This document shows positions 1 through 10,230 of a stretch of DNA of 64,000 nt, piece by piece. The stretch is from Bacteroidota bacterium. Lineage in GTDB: Bacteria; Bacteroidota; Bacteroidia; Bacteroidales; Cfx3-03. The notes beneath the pieces are model-generated. The model worked only from the letters and a program-made list of their open reading frames with translations. It did no database searches and was not told the origin of the DNA. A program made the translations under genes and the position numbers. Positions within the stretch are counted from its first letter, which is position 1. Each line of letters opens with the position of its first letter. Location of the stretch: the NCBI GenBank assembly GCA_013390605.1, contig JACAUB010000001.1, positions 4,437,516 to 4,501,515 of the forward strand. The letters run 5' to 3'.

Positions 1-156
1 AAAATAATTCGATTATCACCTTCAAATTTCCTACTCTAATTCTGAATCTTTTTAGCTTATTAAACTATGCCTTAAAAATAAACGTGAATGCTAATTAACA
101 TTGTAAGATTGGATCAATTGTAACAGTTGTAATGAGTTTGGGATTCAAACAAACGA

Positions 157-190
157 CCAGGGCTACTCAAAAAATATTGAATAGCCCTGG
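157..190 (-). terminator. intrinsic terminator of leuS
   Basis: Inverted repeat with 14-nt arms (one mismatch) ending in CCAGGGCT/AGCCCTGG around a short A/T loop, 25 nt beyond the leuS stop. On the minus strand it is followed by a T-rich stretch. Confidence 0.7.
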
Positions 191-214
191 TGAGTAAAGT
201 ATAATAGCTGTTGC

Positions 215-3004
215 TTATGAACCCAATACTATATTCACAATTTTTTTAGGAACCACAATAACTTTTTTAGGTGTCTTATTTTCCAAATATTTCTGTGCCT
301 CGGGTGACTCAAGCACTGTCTTTTCAATTTCGGCAACTGTAAGATTTACAGGCAAGTCAATGGTAAATCTCATTTTACCATTAAATGATATTGCATAAGT
401 AACCGAATCTTCCACAAGAAAGGCTTCATTGAACTCAGGGAAATGAGCTTCCATAATGGTTCCGTCATGTCCCATTAATTTCCAGAGCTCTTCGGCTAGG
501 TGAGGAGCATATGATGAAATCAGAATCGCCATTGGCTCAAGAATTGCCCTTTTATGACATTTTAGATCGGTTAATTCGTTTACACAGATCATAAATGCAC
601 TAACTGCAGTGTTAAATGAAAAGCGTTCAATATCATCCTGAATCTTTTTGATAGTACGGTGTAGCACTTTCAATTCGGCAGGAGTAGCAGCCTCTTCTGA
701 AACGACAAAATCATTATTCTGATCGTGAAACAACTTCCAGAATTTACGAATAAATCTAAATACACCTTCAATACCATTAGTATCCCAAGGTTTAGATTGT
801 TCCAGCGGTCCTAAAAACATTTCATACATTCGCAATGTATCTGCTCCATATTTCTCTACCAGGTCATCAGGATTCTGAACATTGTATTTCGACTTCGACA
901 TTTTTTCAACTTCCCAACCACAGACATACTTTTCATGTTCAAGTATAAACTCAGCATCAGCAAATTGAGGTTGCCACTTCTTAAATGCTTCTACATCCAG
1001 AATATCGTTGTGAACAATGTTTACATCGACATGGATCTCCTGAACGTCATAATCTTTGCGAAGTCCGAAAGAAACGAACTTATTGGTACCGGTAATGCGA
1101 TAGGCAAAGTTAGAACGCCCTTGAATCATTCCCTGATTAATCAGCTTCTTAAAGGGCTCTTCGCATACTGAATAACCCAGATCGAATAAGAATTTATTCC
1201 AGAAACGTGAATAAATGAGGTGACCGGTAGCATGTTCGGCGCCTCCAATATATAAATCAACATTCTGCCAGTAACCAACTGCTTCTTTAGAAAAATATTC
1301 TTTGTCGTTACGAGGATCCATATATCTGAGATAGTATCCACTTGACCCTGCAAAACCAGGCATGGTGTTCGTCTCGAGTGCATACCCATCCTTGGTTGAC
1401 CAGTTTTTAGCTCGTGCCAAAGGAGGCTCACCGGTTTCAGTAGGCAGGTATTTATCAATTTCGGGCAATTCTAATGGAAGCTGATCTTCGTTAAGCATAT
1501 AAGGCATTCCATCTTTGTAATACACCGGAAAAGGTTCACCCCAATAACGTTGACGACTAAAGGTAGCATCGCGCAATCTGTAGTTGATAGTGCCATGCCC
1601 AATCTCAAGTTCTTCGGCCTTCTTAATAATAGCCTTGATTCCTTCTTTGACTGTTAAACCTGATATAAAATCTGAATTAATTAATACACCATCTTTAGAA
1701 TCGAATGACTCTTCCCATGTTGATGGATCTGTTGGCGTTTCGCCAGGCTTGTTGACTACCTGAATGATGGGTAGATTATAGAAACGGGCAAAAGAAAAGT
1801 CACGACTATCATGTGCAGGAACAGCCATAATAGCACCGGTTCCGTATCCCATCAAAACATAATCAGCGATCCAGATCTGGATTTCAGCTCCGTTAAATGG
1901 ATTGATTGCATAGGCCCCTGTAAACTCACCACTTACTTTTTTAACCTCGCTCATGCGTTCGCGTTCAGACCTATTCTTGGCCCATGTAACGTAAGCCTCT
2001 ATCTTTTCGCGACAATTAGGTGTAGTAATCTGTTTTACCAGTTCGTGTTCGGGAGCTAAAACCATGAATGTAGCACCAAAAATAGTATCGGGACGTGTAG
2101 TAAAAACCTCCATCGTCTCTTTATGATCTTTTATTCCAAATTGAATGGCTCCACCAACAGAACGACCAATCCAATTTTTTTGAATCTCTTTAATCGAATC
2201 GCTCCAGTCAATATTTTCAAGGCCACTAATTAATCGATCTGCATAAGCAGAAATACGCAATATCCATTGCTTCATCAGCTTCCTTTCTACAGGATAGCCT
2301 CCGCGAACTGAAAGACCATTGCTAACTTCGTCGTTAGCCAAAACGGTACCAAGCTGTGGACACCAGTTTACCCATGTATCAGCCAAATAAGCCAGTCGAT
2401 AATTCATTAACAATTGTTGCTGTTCCTTTTCGGAAAAATGATTCCAGGCTTCAGATGAAAAATTATCTGAACCATTTGAAGCTGCGTTTATATTTTGATT
2501 TCCCTCTTTCTCAAAGAGTGAAACTAATGAAGTAATAGGTTCAGCTTTTTGGGTATCATTATTAAACCATGAATTAAATAGTTGAATAAAGGTCCATTGT
2601 GTCCATTTGTAATATGATGGATCACACGTTCTGACTTCTCTGTGCCAATCGAAGGAAAAACCAATCTTATCAAGTTGTTCACGATAACGCGTGATATTAT
2701 CTTCGGTAGTGATAGCTGGGTGCTGACCTGTTTGAATCGCATATTGCTCGGCAGGTAAGCCATAAGCATCATAACCCATTGGGTGTAAAACATTAAAACC
2801 CTTTAGCCGCTTGAAACGAGCATATATGTCAGAAGCGATATAACCCAGGGGATGTCCAACATGCAGACCGGCTCCTGAAGGATACGGAAACATATCGAGT
2901 ACATAGAATTTTGGTCTTGAAAGATCAATTTCCGTTTTAAATGTTTTGTTATCAGCCCAATACTTACGCCAATATGATTCAATCTCTTTGAAATTATAGT
3001 CCAT
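215..3004 (-). CDS. leuS: leucyl-tRNA synthetase
   Basis: Class I aminoacyl-tRNA synthetase that charges tRNA-Leu in the cytoplasm. The 929-residue length fits a bacterial LeuRS. The HIGH-type motif is HVGH at residues 48-51, and the KMSKS loop is intact near residue 703. The editing (CP1) domain with its T-rich TTRPDT segment lies between them, and the C-terminal anticodon-binding region is complete. A low-complexity Asn/Ser/Gln-rich insertion lies around residues 150-200, before the second part of the catalytic core. The gene is single, diverges from ftsX, and has a hairpin terminator after its stop. Confidence 0.98.
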   Translation of the reverse strand: MDYNFKEIESYWRKYWADNKTFKTEIDLSRPKFYVLDMFPYPSGAGLHVGHPLGYIASDIYARFKRLKGFNVLHPMGYDAYGLPAEQYAIQTGQHPAITTEDNITRYREQLDKIGFSFDWHREVRTCDPSYYKWTQWTFIQLFNSWFNNDTQKAEPITSLVSLFEKEGNQNINAASNGSDNFSSEAWNHFSEKEQQQLLMNYRLAYLADTWVNWCPQLGTVLANDEVSNGLSVRGGYPVERKLMKQWILRISAYADRLISGLENIDWSDSIKEIQKNWIGRSVGGAIQFGIKDHKETMEVFTTRPDTIFGATFMVLAPEHELVKQITTPNCREKIEAYVTWAKNRSERERMSEVKKVSGEFTGAYAINPFNGAEIQIWIADYVLMGYGTGAIMAVPAHDSRDFSFARFYNLPIIQVVNKPGETPTDPSTWEESFDSKDGVLINSDFISGLTVKEGIKAIIKKAEELEIGHGTINYRLRDATFSRQRYWGEPFPVYYKDGMPYMLNEDQLPLELPEIDKYLPTETGEPPLARAKNWSTKDGYALETNTMPGFAGSSGYYLRYMDPRNDKEYFSKEAVGYWQNVDLYIGGAEHATGHLIYSRFWNKFLFDLGYSVCEEPFKKLINQGMIQGRSNFAYRITGTNKFVSFGLRKDYDVQEIHVDVNIVHNDILDVEAFKKWQPQFADAEFILEHEKYVCGWEVEKMSKSKYNVQNPDDLVEKYGADTLRMYEMFLGPLEQSKPWDTNGIEGVFRFIRKFWKLFHDQNNDFVVSEEAATPAELKVLHRTIKKIQDDIERFSFNTAVSAFMICVNELTDLKCHKRAILEPMAILISSYAPHLAEELWKLMGHDGTIMEAHFPEFNEAFLVEDSVTYAISFNGKMRFTIDLPVNLTVAEIEKTVLESPEAQKYLENKTPKKVIVVPKKIVNIVLGS

Positions 3005-3055
3005 AATTTATACAGGTTTCGCTTTTGTAATACAACTGTATTCTAAAATAAAGTG

Positions 3056-3063
3056 CAAAATTA
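3056..3063 (-). promoter_or_regulatory. putative -7 box for leuS
   Basis: TAATTTTG on the minus strand matches the Bacteroidota -7 consensus TAnnTTTG, 52 nt upstream of the leuS start. I see no matching TTTG -33 box at the usual distance. Confidence 0.35.
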
Positions 3064-3165
3064 ACAAAAGTTCGGCTATTCTTTTCCATAATAAGTTAAA
3101 GCAAAATAATATATAACCGTTTGGAATCAACTTCAAGCCCTATTCAAAGATTATACGATTTTTTG

Positions 3166-3173
3166 TACCTTCG
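3166..3173 (+). promoter_or_regulatory. putative -7 box for ftsX operon
   Basis: TACCTTCG, one mismatch from TAnnTTTG, 18 nt before the ftsX ATG. No convincing -33 partner is visible. Confidence 0.3.
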
Positions 3174-3191
3174 TCGCAGAAATGATTCCGA

Positions 3192-4073
3192 ATGAAAAGA
3201 CAAGAGGAAAGATCTAACGGACGTAGATTAAGAACAGCTTACGCAACAACAGTGGTCAGTATCACATTAGTGCTGTTCATGTTAGGACTTTTAGGGTTAA
3301 TCGTTCTTTATGCGGGCAAAATATCTACTCATGTAAAAGAGAATATTGGTTTTTCTATAATCATGAAACCTGATGTTAATGAGTCTATGATTATCCAGAT
3401 GCAAAAACAACTTCAGGTAGCTGATTATGTTAAAAGTTCAGAATATATTACGAAAGAACAAGCGGCTCAACAAATGAAGGAATATCTGGGTGAAGACTTT
3501 GTTTCTTTCTTAGGTACTAACCCTTTATTGCCTTCAATAGAAGTAAGACTGGTATCCAAATATGCAAATCCAGATAGCCTTTCTGTTTTACAATCCCGAT
3601 TATTGAAGAATCAAATTGTAAAAGAGGTGGTTTATCAGAAATCATTAGTTCAGGAAATCAATAAAAATATTGCGACAATCAGTATTATTCTGTTAGGCTT
3701 TAGCTCGTTATTACTCATCATTGCTTTTGCTCTCATCAATAATACCATCCGTCTTGCTGTTTACGCCCGACGTTTCCTTATAAGAAGTATGCTTTTAGTA
3801 GGTGCAACAAGTAGGTTCATTAGAAAGCCCTTTATTATAACCGGATTAATACAAGGTATTATTGCATCATTATTAGCAATTGTATTGTTAGTAGGAATCC
3901 TTTTTATGGTACGAAATCAGCTTCCCGATATTGTAGCTTTAGACGATTATCTGGCTTATGGTATTCTTGCTTTAGGAATATTGATTGCAGGTATTCTATT
4001 GGCTTCGGTTTCTACATTACTGGCTGTTAGAAAATATCTGAAGATGAATGTTGATGAGCTTTATTACTTCTAA
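3192..4073 (+). CDS. ftsX: cell-division ABC-transporter-like permease FtsX
   Basis: FtsX works with the ATPase FtsE at the division septum, where the pair activates peptidoglycan hydrolases. The 293-residue protein has the family layout: a short basic N-terminus, a first transmembrane segment (about residues 17-40), a periplasmic loop of about 120 residues, then three membrane segments in the C-terminal half. No ftsE is adjacent, which is common in Bacteroidota. It heads a same-strand run with the DUF3098 gene, uppP and truB, consistent with an envelope operon. The ATG at 3192 lies just downstream of a -7-like box. Confidence 0.93.
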   Translation: MKRQEERSNGRRLRTAYATTVVSITLVLFMLGLLGLIVLYAGKISTHVKENIGFSIIMKPDVNESMIIQMQKQLQVADYVKSSEYITKEQAAQQMKEYLGEDFVSFLGTNPLLPSIEVRLVSKYANPDSLSVLQSRLLKNQIVKEVVYQKSLVQEINKNIATISIILLGFSSLLLIIAFALINNTIRLAVYARRFLIRSMLLVGATSRFIRKPFIITGLIQGIIASLLAIVLLVGILFMVRNQLPDIVALDDYLAYGILALGILIAGILLASVSTLLAVRKYLKMNVDELYYF

Positions 4074-4114
4074 TCTTATTTTATTTATTGATACACAAAA
4101 AACCGAATTGAAAA

Positions 4115-4396
4115 ATGGCAATCAAAACTGATAAAACTGTTGCAGCAGAAAAAAAGAACACTGCAGAAAAGAAACCCATGTTTGCTTTTGGGAAAGAGAA
4201 TTATCGCCTTCTCTTAATAGGTTTGGCTGTAATTGTTCTGGGCTTTTTATTGATGATTGGTGGTGGATCTGATGATCCTAACAAATTCAATTTTGCTTTA
4301 TTTAATTTTCAAAGATTAACATTGGCTCCGGTTCTGATATTAGCTGGTTTTGTTATCGAGATCTTTGCAATTATGAAAAAACCTAAACAAGATTAA
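4115..4396 (+). CDS. DUF3098 small membrane protein
   Basis: A 93-residue protein with a charged Lys/Ala-rich N-terminus, two transmembrane helices (about residues 32-49 and 69-88) and a short basic tail. It matches the Bacteroidota-specific DUF3098 family, which is regularly found between ftsX and uppP. The function is unknown; the context suggests an envelope or division role. It ends 3 nt before uppP, so it is almost certainly co-transcribed. Confidence 0.9.
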   Translation: MAIKTDKTVAAEKKNTAEKKPMFAFGKENYRLLLIGLAVIVLGFLLMIGGGSDDPNKFNFALFNFQRLTLAPVLILAGFVIEIFAIMKKPKQD

Positions 4397-4399
4397 TCG

Positions 4400-5179
4400 A
4401 TGACGACCTTACATGCAATTATCATTGCTATTGTAGAAGGAATTACCGAATTTCTTCCAATATCTTCCACGGGCCATATGATCATCGCTGAGTCTGTTCT
4501 TGGCACTCCAATGGACGATTTCACCAAAGCTTTTACTGTTAGCATTCAATTTGGTGCTATTCTTTCTGTAATTGTCCTCTATTGGAGACGGTTCTTTCAA
4601 TCAATGGATTTTTATTATAAGCTATTTGTAGCGTTCTTACCTGCAGCAATACTTGGATTTACACTACATAAATACATTGAACAGTTGCTTGGAAATGTTG
4701 CAGTTGTAGCAACAACCATGCTCTTAGGAGGTATTGTATTGCTCTTTGTAGACAAATGGTTCAATAAAGTGAATGATAAGCAGGAGATGACTTACGGTGC
4801 CGCATTAAAAATAGGTCTGATTCAGTGTATATCAATGATTCCCGGAGTATCCAGATCAGCAGCTACCATTGTTGGAGGGATGTCGCAAAAGTTCAGCAGA
4901 ACTGCTGCTGCCGAGTTTTCATTCTTTCTGGCTATACCAACAATGTTTGGAGCTATGCTGCTTGAGCTCTATAAAAACTACAAGGTAATTACCCCTGATA
5001 AAATCCATTTACTTGTTATCGGAAACATTATTGCTTTTGCAGTTGCTGCTTTAGCTATCAAATTTTTCATTTCTTACTTAACAAAACACGGTTTTAAACT
5101 ATTTGGATATTACCGTATCGTAGTAGGCCTTGCCATTTTAATATTGCTAGCGCTAGGCTACGACCTGAAATTCGCATGA
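4400..5179 (+). CDS. uppP: undecaprenyl-diphosphatase
   Basis: An integral membrane enzyme (BacA/UppP) that removes a phosphate from undecaprenyl pyrophosphate to recycle the lipid carrier for peptidoglycan and O-antigen. Residues 13-26 carry the [14 protein letters not shown] active-site motif, and PGVSRSAAT near residue 150 is the second conserved motif. The 259-residue length is normal for the family. Its stop overlaps the truB start by 4 nt, indicating translational coupling. Confidence 0.96.
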   Translation: MTTLHAIIIAIVEGITEFLPISSTGHMIIAESVLGTPMDDFTKAFTVSIQFGAILSVIVLYWRRFFQSMDFYYKLFVAFLPAAILGFTLHKYIEQLLGNVAVVATTMLLGGIVLLFVDKWFNKVNDKQEMTYGAALKIGLIQCISMIPGVSRSAATIVGGMSQKFSRTAAAEFSFFLAIPTMFGAMLLELYKNYKVITPDKIHLLVIGNIIAFAVAALAIKFFISYLTKHGFKLFGYYRIVVGLAILILLALGYDLKFA

Positions 5180-5910
5180 GGAAATTTAATTTCACTGAAG
5201 GAGAGGTTCTGTTAATAGATAAACCCTATAAATGGACCTCTTTTGATGTTATTAGTAAAATAAGAGCACATATCCGTTCTCAACTTGGCTTAAAAAAGCT
5301 TAAAGTGGGTCATGCAGGCACGCTTGATCCATTAGCCACCGGAATAGTGATTGTCTGTACAGGCAGACTGACAAAGCGTATAAATGAATTTCAGGACGAA
5401 ATTAAGGAATATACCGGAACCTTCCATTTAGGAGCCACTACACCTTCTTTTGACTTAGAAAAGGAAATTGATTTTACTTTTGATACGTCACATCTGACAG
5501 ATGCCCTCATATTTGAGGCTGCAACAGCATTAACAGGTGACTTTGATCAAATGCCACCCATTTACTCCGCTAAGAAAATAAATGGGAAAAGAGCTTACGA
5601 ATTTGCCAGACAAAATATAGAGGTAGAATTGCAAACCAGAAAAGTGACGATATCCGAGTTTGAGATAACACGGATTAATCTGCCCGAAGTCGATTTCAGA
5701 GTTGTTTGTAGCAAAGGAACTTATATTCGCTCATTAGCGAGAGATTTGGGCGAAAAGTTAAATTGTGGGGCCCATCTCACAGCATTACGTCGTACTCAAA
5801 ATGGTGATCTGCGTGTAGAAAATGCGATGTCAATGGAAAGCATCATCGATGAAATTTCGGCATATGCAAAAAGTCAAAAAGATTTTTTACCAATCGACGA
5901 TACAATTTGA
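5176..5910 (+). CDS. truB: tRNA pseudouridine(55) synthase
   Basis: Converts U55 in the T-loop of tRNAs to pseudouridine. The motif [11 protein letters not shown] contains the catalytic Asp51, and the [13 protein letters not shown] block typical of TruB is present near residue 180. The length is 244 residues, lacking a long C-terminal PUA extension. It starts inside the uppP stop region (4-nt overlap), the last gene of the ftsX-DUF3098-uppP-truB run. Confidence 0.97.
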   Translation: MRKFNFTEGEVLLIDKPYKWTSFDVISKIRAHIRSQLGLKKLKVGHAGTLDPLATGIVIVCTGRLTKRINEFQDEIKEYTGTFHLGATTPSFDLEKEIDFTFDTSHLTDALIFEAATALTGDFDQMPPIYSAKKINGKRAYEFARQNIEVELQTRKVTISEFEITRINLPEVDFRVVCSKGTYIRSLARDLGEKLNCGAHLTALRRTQNGDLRVENAMSMESIIDEISAYAKSQKDFLPIDDTI

Positions 5911-5989
5911 TTTTTTGCTTGACTTTGGCTCTCAAAAAGCATTATCTTATACCCTTATTTAACAATTTAATAATTGATTGTCAAAGTAC

Positions 5990-6020
5990 TTGATTTTCGG
6001 TTAATTTTAAATTAATTTTG
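5990..6020 (+). promoter_or_regulatory. Bacteroidota-type promoter for queA
   Basis: TTG at 5990-5992 and TAATTTTG at 6013-6020 with a 20-nt spacer fit the Bacteroidota -33/-7 pattern. It lies 38 nt upstream of the queA ATG and indicates that queA has its own promoter. Confidence 0.5.
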
Positions 6021-6058
6021 CAGCCCTTTTCAAGAGGCTACAATAAAGGTATAACATT

Positions 6059-7114
6059 ATGAAATTATCGCAGTTCAGGTTTCATCTTCCATCAGATTTA
6101 ATAGCTCAGCATCCTAGTGAAAATCGTGATGAATCGAGATTAATGGTTTTAAATCGTCAAACCAAGACAATCGAGCATCGCAAGTTCACTGATATTATGG
6201 ATTACTTTTCAGATGGCGATGTGATGATCTTAAATAATACGAAGGTCTTTCCAGCATTATTGACTGGTGAAAAAGAGAAGACCGGTGCAAAAATAACCGT
6301 TTTCTTACTTCGCGAACTTAACTCAGAATCTCGCTTGTGGGATGTATTGGTTGATCCTGCCAGAAAAATACGTATCGGTAATAAGCTTTATTTTGGTGAC
6401 AACGATGATTTAGTTGCCGAAGTAATAGATAATACGACATCGAGAGGCAGAACTTTACGTTTTCTTTACGATGGATCTTATGAAGATTTCAAGCATACCA
6501 TCGAGGTACTAGGAAAAACTCCTTTGCCCGAAGAGCTTCAACGCCTTCGTGATATTCTGCCCGAAGATAAAGAAAGATACCAAACAATCTATGCTAAGGA
6601 GGAGGGAGCTGTTGCTGCACCAGCAGCCGGTTTGCACTTCAGTCGTGAGTTAATGAAAAGGCTAGAGCTAAAAGGTGTTAACTTTGCTGAAATTACACTT
6701 CATGCCGGGCTTGGAAACTTCAGGACTATTGATGTTGAAGATCTGACTAAGCATAAAATGGATTCAGAAGAGATGTACATTTCTGAAGAAACTACAGAAA
6801 TTGTAAACAAAGCGAAGGAAGAAAAGAAGAAAGTTTGCGCCATTGGAACTACTACCATGAAAGCAATCGAAACCTCAGTCTCTATATCTGGGTTTCTAAA
6901 ACCATACAAAGGATGGACCAATAAGTTTATATTCCCACCTTACGATTTTAGCATCGCGAATTGCATGATTACCAATTTCCATCTTCCAATGTCGTCTACA
7001 TTAATGCAAGTAGCAGCATTTACAGATTATGATTTTCTAATGGATGCTTACCGTAGTGCAGTAAAAGAAAAGTACAATTTCTTTACCTATGGTGATGCAA
7101 TGTTAATTCTATAA
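6059..7114 (+). CDS. queA: S-adenosylmethionine:tRNA ribosyltransferase-isomerase
   Basis: Transfers and isomerises the ribosyl moiety of SAM onto 7-aminomethyl-deazaguanine in tRNA, giving epoxyqueuosine in the queuosine pathway. The 351-residue protein has the family start ([16 protein letters not shown]), the APAAGLHFS segment, the HAGLGNFR segment and the conserved end region. It is complete. It is followed by a strong bidirectional terminator shared with convergent fabH. A QueG-like 4Fe-4S protein, the family catalysing the next queuosine step, is encoded at 40 kb but is not linked to it. Confidence 0.97.
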   Translation: MKLSQFRFHLPSDLIAQHPSENRDESRLMVLNRQTKTIEHRKFTDIMDYFSDGDVMILNNTKVFPALLTGEKEKTGAKITVFLLRELNSESRLWDVLVDPARKIRIGNKLYFGDNDDLVAEVIDNTTSRGRTLRFLYDGSYEDFKHTIEVLGKTPLPEELQRLRDILPEDKERYQTIYAKEEGAVAAPAAGLHFSRELMKRLELKGVNFAEITLHAGLGNFRTIDVEDLTKHKMDSEEMYISEETTEIVNKAKEEKKKVCAIGTTTMKAIETSVSISGFLKPYKGWTNKFIFPPYDFSIANCMITNFHLPMSSTLMQVAAFTDYDFLMDAYRSAVKEKYNFFTYGDAMLIL

Positions 7115-7170
7115 ATATTTTTGTCTTGTAAAGATGCATGGTTTTGTGCCTTTATCATCAACAGATAAAA

Positions 7171-7204
7171 AAAACCGGTAGAGATTTTCTACCGGTTTTT
7201 TTTT
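7171..7204. terminator. bidirectional terminator between queA and fabH
   Basis: ACCGGTAGA (7174-7182) pairs with TCTACCGGT (7188-7196), flanked by A-run and T-run on the two sides, so it can act on both strands between two convergent genes. Confidence 0.9.
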
Positions 7205-7230
7205 GTAAAACCGTATTTCGTAAGGTTCTA

Positions 7231-8235
7231 CTATATCTTATCGCCATCATAAGCCCACTTCAGATAAATGGAGCCCCAAGTAAATCCGGCACCAAAAGTA
7301 GCCAGGATTATATTGTCACCCTTCTTTAACCTTGATTCCCACTCCCATAGACAGAGAGGCAATGTTGCAGCAGTGGTATTACCATAACGTTCAATGTTAA
7401 TCATTACTTTTGATGGATCCAAACCCATGCGTTTAGCTGTAGCATCTATAATCCGCAAATTTGCTTGATGTGGAACTAACCATGCAAGATCATCAGCAGT
7501 CAGATTATGTTTTTCCATCATCTCAACAGAAACGTCAGCCATTCTGGATACAGCTGCTTTGAAAACAGCTTGACCTTCCTGATGAATAAAATGTTCTCTG
7601 TTCTCAACCGTTTCTTTTGAGGCAGGATAGGCCGACCCCCCAGCTTTCATATATAGAAACTGTCGACCAGCTCCATCAGTATGTAGAATCGAATCCATTA
7701 CACCAACGTCCTCGGTAGTAGGTTCAAGTAAAACTGCACCTGCGGCATCTCCGAAAAGTGCACAAGTAGTACGGTCAGTATAATCAGTAATAGCCGACAT
7801 TTTATCTGCACCAACAACAATAATTTTTTTACAGCTACCTGTTTCAATAAACTTTGAGGCGGTATTTAATGCAAATAAAAATCCTGAACAAGCAGCATTT
7901 AAATCAAAAGCGTATGCATTTTTCAAACCAGCTTTATCACAGATAATAGCAGAATTAGCAGGAAAAGGATGATCAGCAGTTACAGTTGCACAAATCAAGA
8001 GTTCAATATCATCCGGATTTGTTCCTGTTTTTTCAAGTAGTTGTTTAATAGCTGAAGCACCAAGATCAGAAGAACCAGCACCCGGAGTTTTTAATATTCT
8101 TCTCTCTTTGATACCAACACGAGTCATAATCCACTCGTCAGAAGTATCAACCATTCTGCTTAATTCTTCATTATTTAATACGTAGTCGGGCAAATAAGCA
8201 CCAACACCAGTTATAGCAGCTCTTAGTTTTGTCAT
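7231..8235 (-). CDS. fabH: beta-ketoacyl-ACP synthase III (FabH)
   Basis: Condenses an acyl-CoA primer with malonyl-ACP to start fatty-acid synthesis. The catalytic triad is visible as Cys116 (AACSGF), His256 (PHQANLR) and Asn286 (GNTTAA). The 334-residue length is normal. It lies directly downstream of plsX in the conserved DUF177-rpmF-plsX-fabH order, with 51 nt between plsX and fabH. Confidence 0.97.
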   Translation of the reverse strand: MTKLRAAITGVGAYLPDYVLNNEELSRMVDTSDEWIMTRVGIKERRILKTPGAGSSDLGASAIKQLLEKTGTNPDDIELLICATVTADHPFPANSAIICDKAGLKNAYAFDLNAACSGFLFALNTASKFIETGSCKKIIVVGADKMSAITDYTDRTTCALFGDAAGAVLLEPTTEDVGVMDSILHTDGAGRQFLYMKAGGSAYPASKETVENREHFIHQEGQAVFKAAVSRMADVSVEMMEKHNLTADDLAWLVPHQANLRIIDATAKRMGLDPSKVMINIERYGNTTAATLPLCLWEWESRLKKGDNIILATFGAGFTWGSIYLKWAYDGDKI

Positions 8236-8286
8236 CAGCTGAGTTTCTTTTAAATTAGAAAAAAACTTAGCACCTTCGCTATATCT

Positions 8287-9237
8287 TTATTGAGAGATAA
8301 GAGAAAGTGCTTCTTTTATTTTGGCTGATAGTTGAGAATGGCAGATTTCATGTGATAAAATCACCATATTCTTTATGGCCTTAGCATTTGAGATGCCATG
8401 TCCAATAACAACAGATCCATTGATCCCCAATAAAGGGATACCACCAAAGTTTTCGTAGTTGAAACGATCAAAATATTCATCGTTAATGCCCCGTTTCATG
8501 ATGATTCTAAACATTGCTTCCATGTTCTTTAGAAGAATGTTTCCGGTAAATCCGTCACAAACAATAACATCAGCTTTACTCTTAAGTAAATCACGACTTT
8601 CAACGTTTCCAATAAAGTTGAAATCTTTGGTCTCTTTCATCAAAGGATATGTTGCCTGACAAACCAAATTTCCTTTTCCCTCTTCACATCCAATATTTAA
8701 TAGCCCCACTTTAGGATTATCAATTTTATAAACGCATTGCGCGTATAAAGAACCTAGTATGGCAAATTGGTAAAGAATCTCAGGTTTAACATCAACCACA
8801 ACCCCTACATCCAAAAGGATTGACAGCCCCCCATTTTCGTTGGGCAAAATAGCAGCAGTACAAGGTCTCAAAATGCCTTCAATAGTTCCAACATTATATA
8901 TTGAACCTACCATCATGGCACCTGAACTTCCTGCACTTGAAAATGCATCGATCTCTTTGTTCTGCAATAGCTTATACCCGACAGCAATACTTGAATCAGG
9001 CTTTTTCACCAACGCTTTAGTTGGATGTTCACCCATTTCAATTACTTCGGAAGCATGAACAATATCAAAATCAGCAGGATCTGCATTCAGCTCTTGCAAA
9101 GATTGAATAATAATTGGCTCATCACCAATCAATACAATCCTAGCGGAAGATGGAAGCTCCTTATGGGCTAATACCGCACCCGCGATAGTCGCCTTTGGTG
9201 CAAAATCACCACCCATAACATCTAACCCAACTTTCAT
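8287..9237 (-). CDS. plsX: phosphate acyltransferase PlsX
   Basis: Converts acyl-ACP to acyl-phosphate for phosphatidic acid synthesis. The 316-residue sequence opens with the family N-terminus (GLDVMGGDFAPKATI) and carries the VCDGFTGNILLK segment typical of PlsX. It sits between rpmF and fabH in the standard bacterial order; the rpmF stop is 39 nt upstream. Confidence 0.97.
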   Translation of the reverse strand: MKVGLDVMGGDFAPKATIAGAVLAHKELPSSARIVLIGDEPIIIQSLQELNADPADFDIVHASEVIEMGEHPTKALVKKPDSSIAVGYKLLQNKEIDAFSSAGSSGAMMVGSIYNVGTIEGILRPCTAAILPNENGGLSILLDVGVVVDVKPEILYQFAILGSLYAQCVYKIDNPKVGLLNIGCEEGKGNLVCQATYPLMKETKDFNFIGNVESRDLLKSKADVIVCDGFTGNILLKNMEAMFRIIMKRGINDEYFDRFNYENFGGIPLLGINGSVVIGHGISNAKAIKNMVILSHEICHSQLSAKIKEALSLISQ

Positions 9238-9276
9238 CAGATACTTGAGATTATGTTGTAATAGAAATAAAAATTA

Positions 9277-9462
9277 TTAAGCCTTAGCACTCTTTTCAAT
9301 GGCTAGGCGTCCCTTGTAGTAACCACATTCTGGGCAAACACGGTGATACAAAACTGTACTTCCGCAATTAGAGCAACTTGCAAATGTTGGAGCTTCTGCT
9401 TTGTAATGAGTTCTTGCTTTTCTTGTTCTCGATTTAGACCATCGAAACTTTGGATTTGGCAT
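9277..9462 (-). CDS. rpmF: 50S ribosomal protein L32
   Basis: A 61-residue basic ribosomal protein with the L32 N-terminus (MPNPKFRWSKSRTRKART). It has an intact zinc-ribbon: Cys30, Cys33, Cys43 and Cys46. This is the C+ (zinc-binding) form. It sits downstream of the DUF177 gene and upstream of plsX, as in many bacteria. Confidence 0.98.
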   Translation of the reverse strand: MPNPKFRWSKSRTRKARTHYKAEAPTFASCSNCGSTVLYHRVCPECGYYKGRLAIEKSAKA

Positions 9463-9500
9463 ATCAGTAAATATTTAAAACGATTAGACTTTATTTTCGA

Positions 9501-10031
9501 TTAATTTTCTTCAGATTTATCAATTAACCCAAGCAGCGAATCCCAGCGTGGATCAATATCGTGTTTTGGTTTCAGGCTTTCTAACCGTGCCAAAACCTCA
9601 GGGTTACAAAGACTATTTCCTTCCTCATCATCAGGGTGAACAATCTTAATCGGTAATGATAGATTTATTAACTCATAAATAAATTGTGATAAATCATACT
9701 CAAACGACCCTTCAGGAATAATTATTACATCTTCGCTTTGCTCTTCATAAGCTTCACCGAATTTAACGAATAACCGCTCTTCTGTATAAATATCATACTC
9801 AAAAAGCTCCAAACATCGATCACAAGTAACTTCAACCCAGCCATCAATCATGATATCGAAGACCAGCATTCGTTCTTTCTTCTCAAGTTCTACCTGTATT
9901 GTTCCTTTACCTCTTTTAATTTCTGAAAACTCGAATTGACTAAAGAATTTGTCATCAAATTCCAAGTCAAAGCTATGATTTCCAAGGCTCAAACTACTAA
10001 ATGTGATGATGAAATCTTTTAAGTAACTCAC
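9501..10031 (-). CDS. DUF177 (YceD-type) protein
   Basis: A 176-residue protein of the DUF177/YceD family, almost always encoded next to rpmF and linked to 23S rRNA accumulation in E. coli and plants. The conserved CDRCL element is present near residue 95, along with the acidic C-terminal half typical of the family. The last Cys pair of some family members is reduced here to a single Cys (SLCNPEV). It is the first gene of the rpmF-plsX-fabH operon. Confidence 0.9.
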   Translation of the reverse strand: MSYLKDFIITFSSLSLGNHSFDLEFDDKFFSQFEFSEIKRGKGTIQVELEKKERMLVFDIMIDGWVEVTCDRCLELFEYDIYTEERLFVKFGEAYEEQSEDVIIIPEGSFEYDLSQFIYELINLSLPIKIVHPDDEEGNSLCNPEVLARLESLKPKHDIDPRWDSLLGLIDKSEEN

Positions 10032-10057
10032 AGTGTTTCAATTTATGATTTGGCCGG

Positions 10058-10088
10058 CAAAATTATACATTTTAATTATCAAACACAA
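10058..10088 (-). promoter_or_regulatory. promoter of the DUF177-rpmF-plsX-fabH operon
   Basis: On the minus strand a TTG (10088-10086) is followed 20 nt later by TAATTTTG (10065-10058), the Bacteroidota -33/-7 arrangement, 26 nt before the DUF177 ATG. Confidence 0.5.
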
Positions 10089-10230
10089 GAAATATTCGTT
10101 TTCTTAACCATTTATCAATATTCGTTTTGATTTATCATCCTAATTTCATTCGAATATTTTCAAATTACTAATAATTTAATGAACAGAAGTAAGAATATTT
10201 ATAACATCCTTACTTCTGATATTCTGTATT

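Noticed and set aside
9277-9462. Possible zinc-independent L32 paralogue
   Set aside because: All four zinc-ribbon cysteines are present, so it is the ordinary zinc-binding form.
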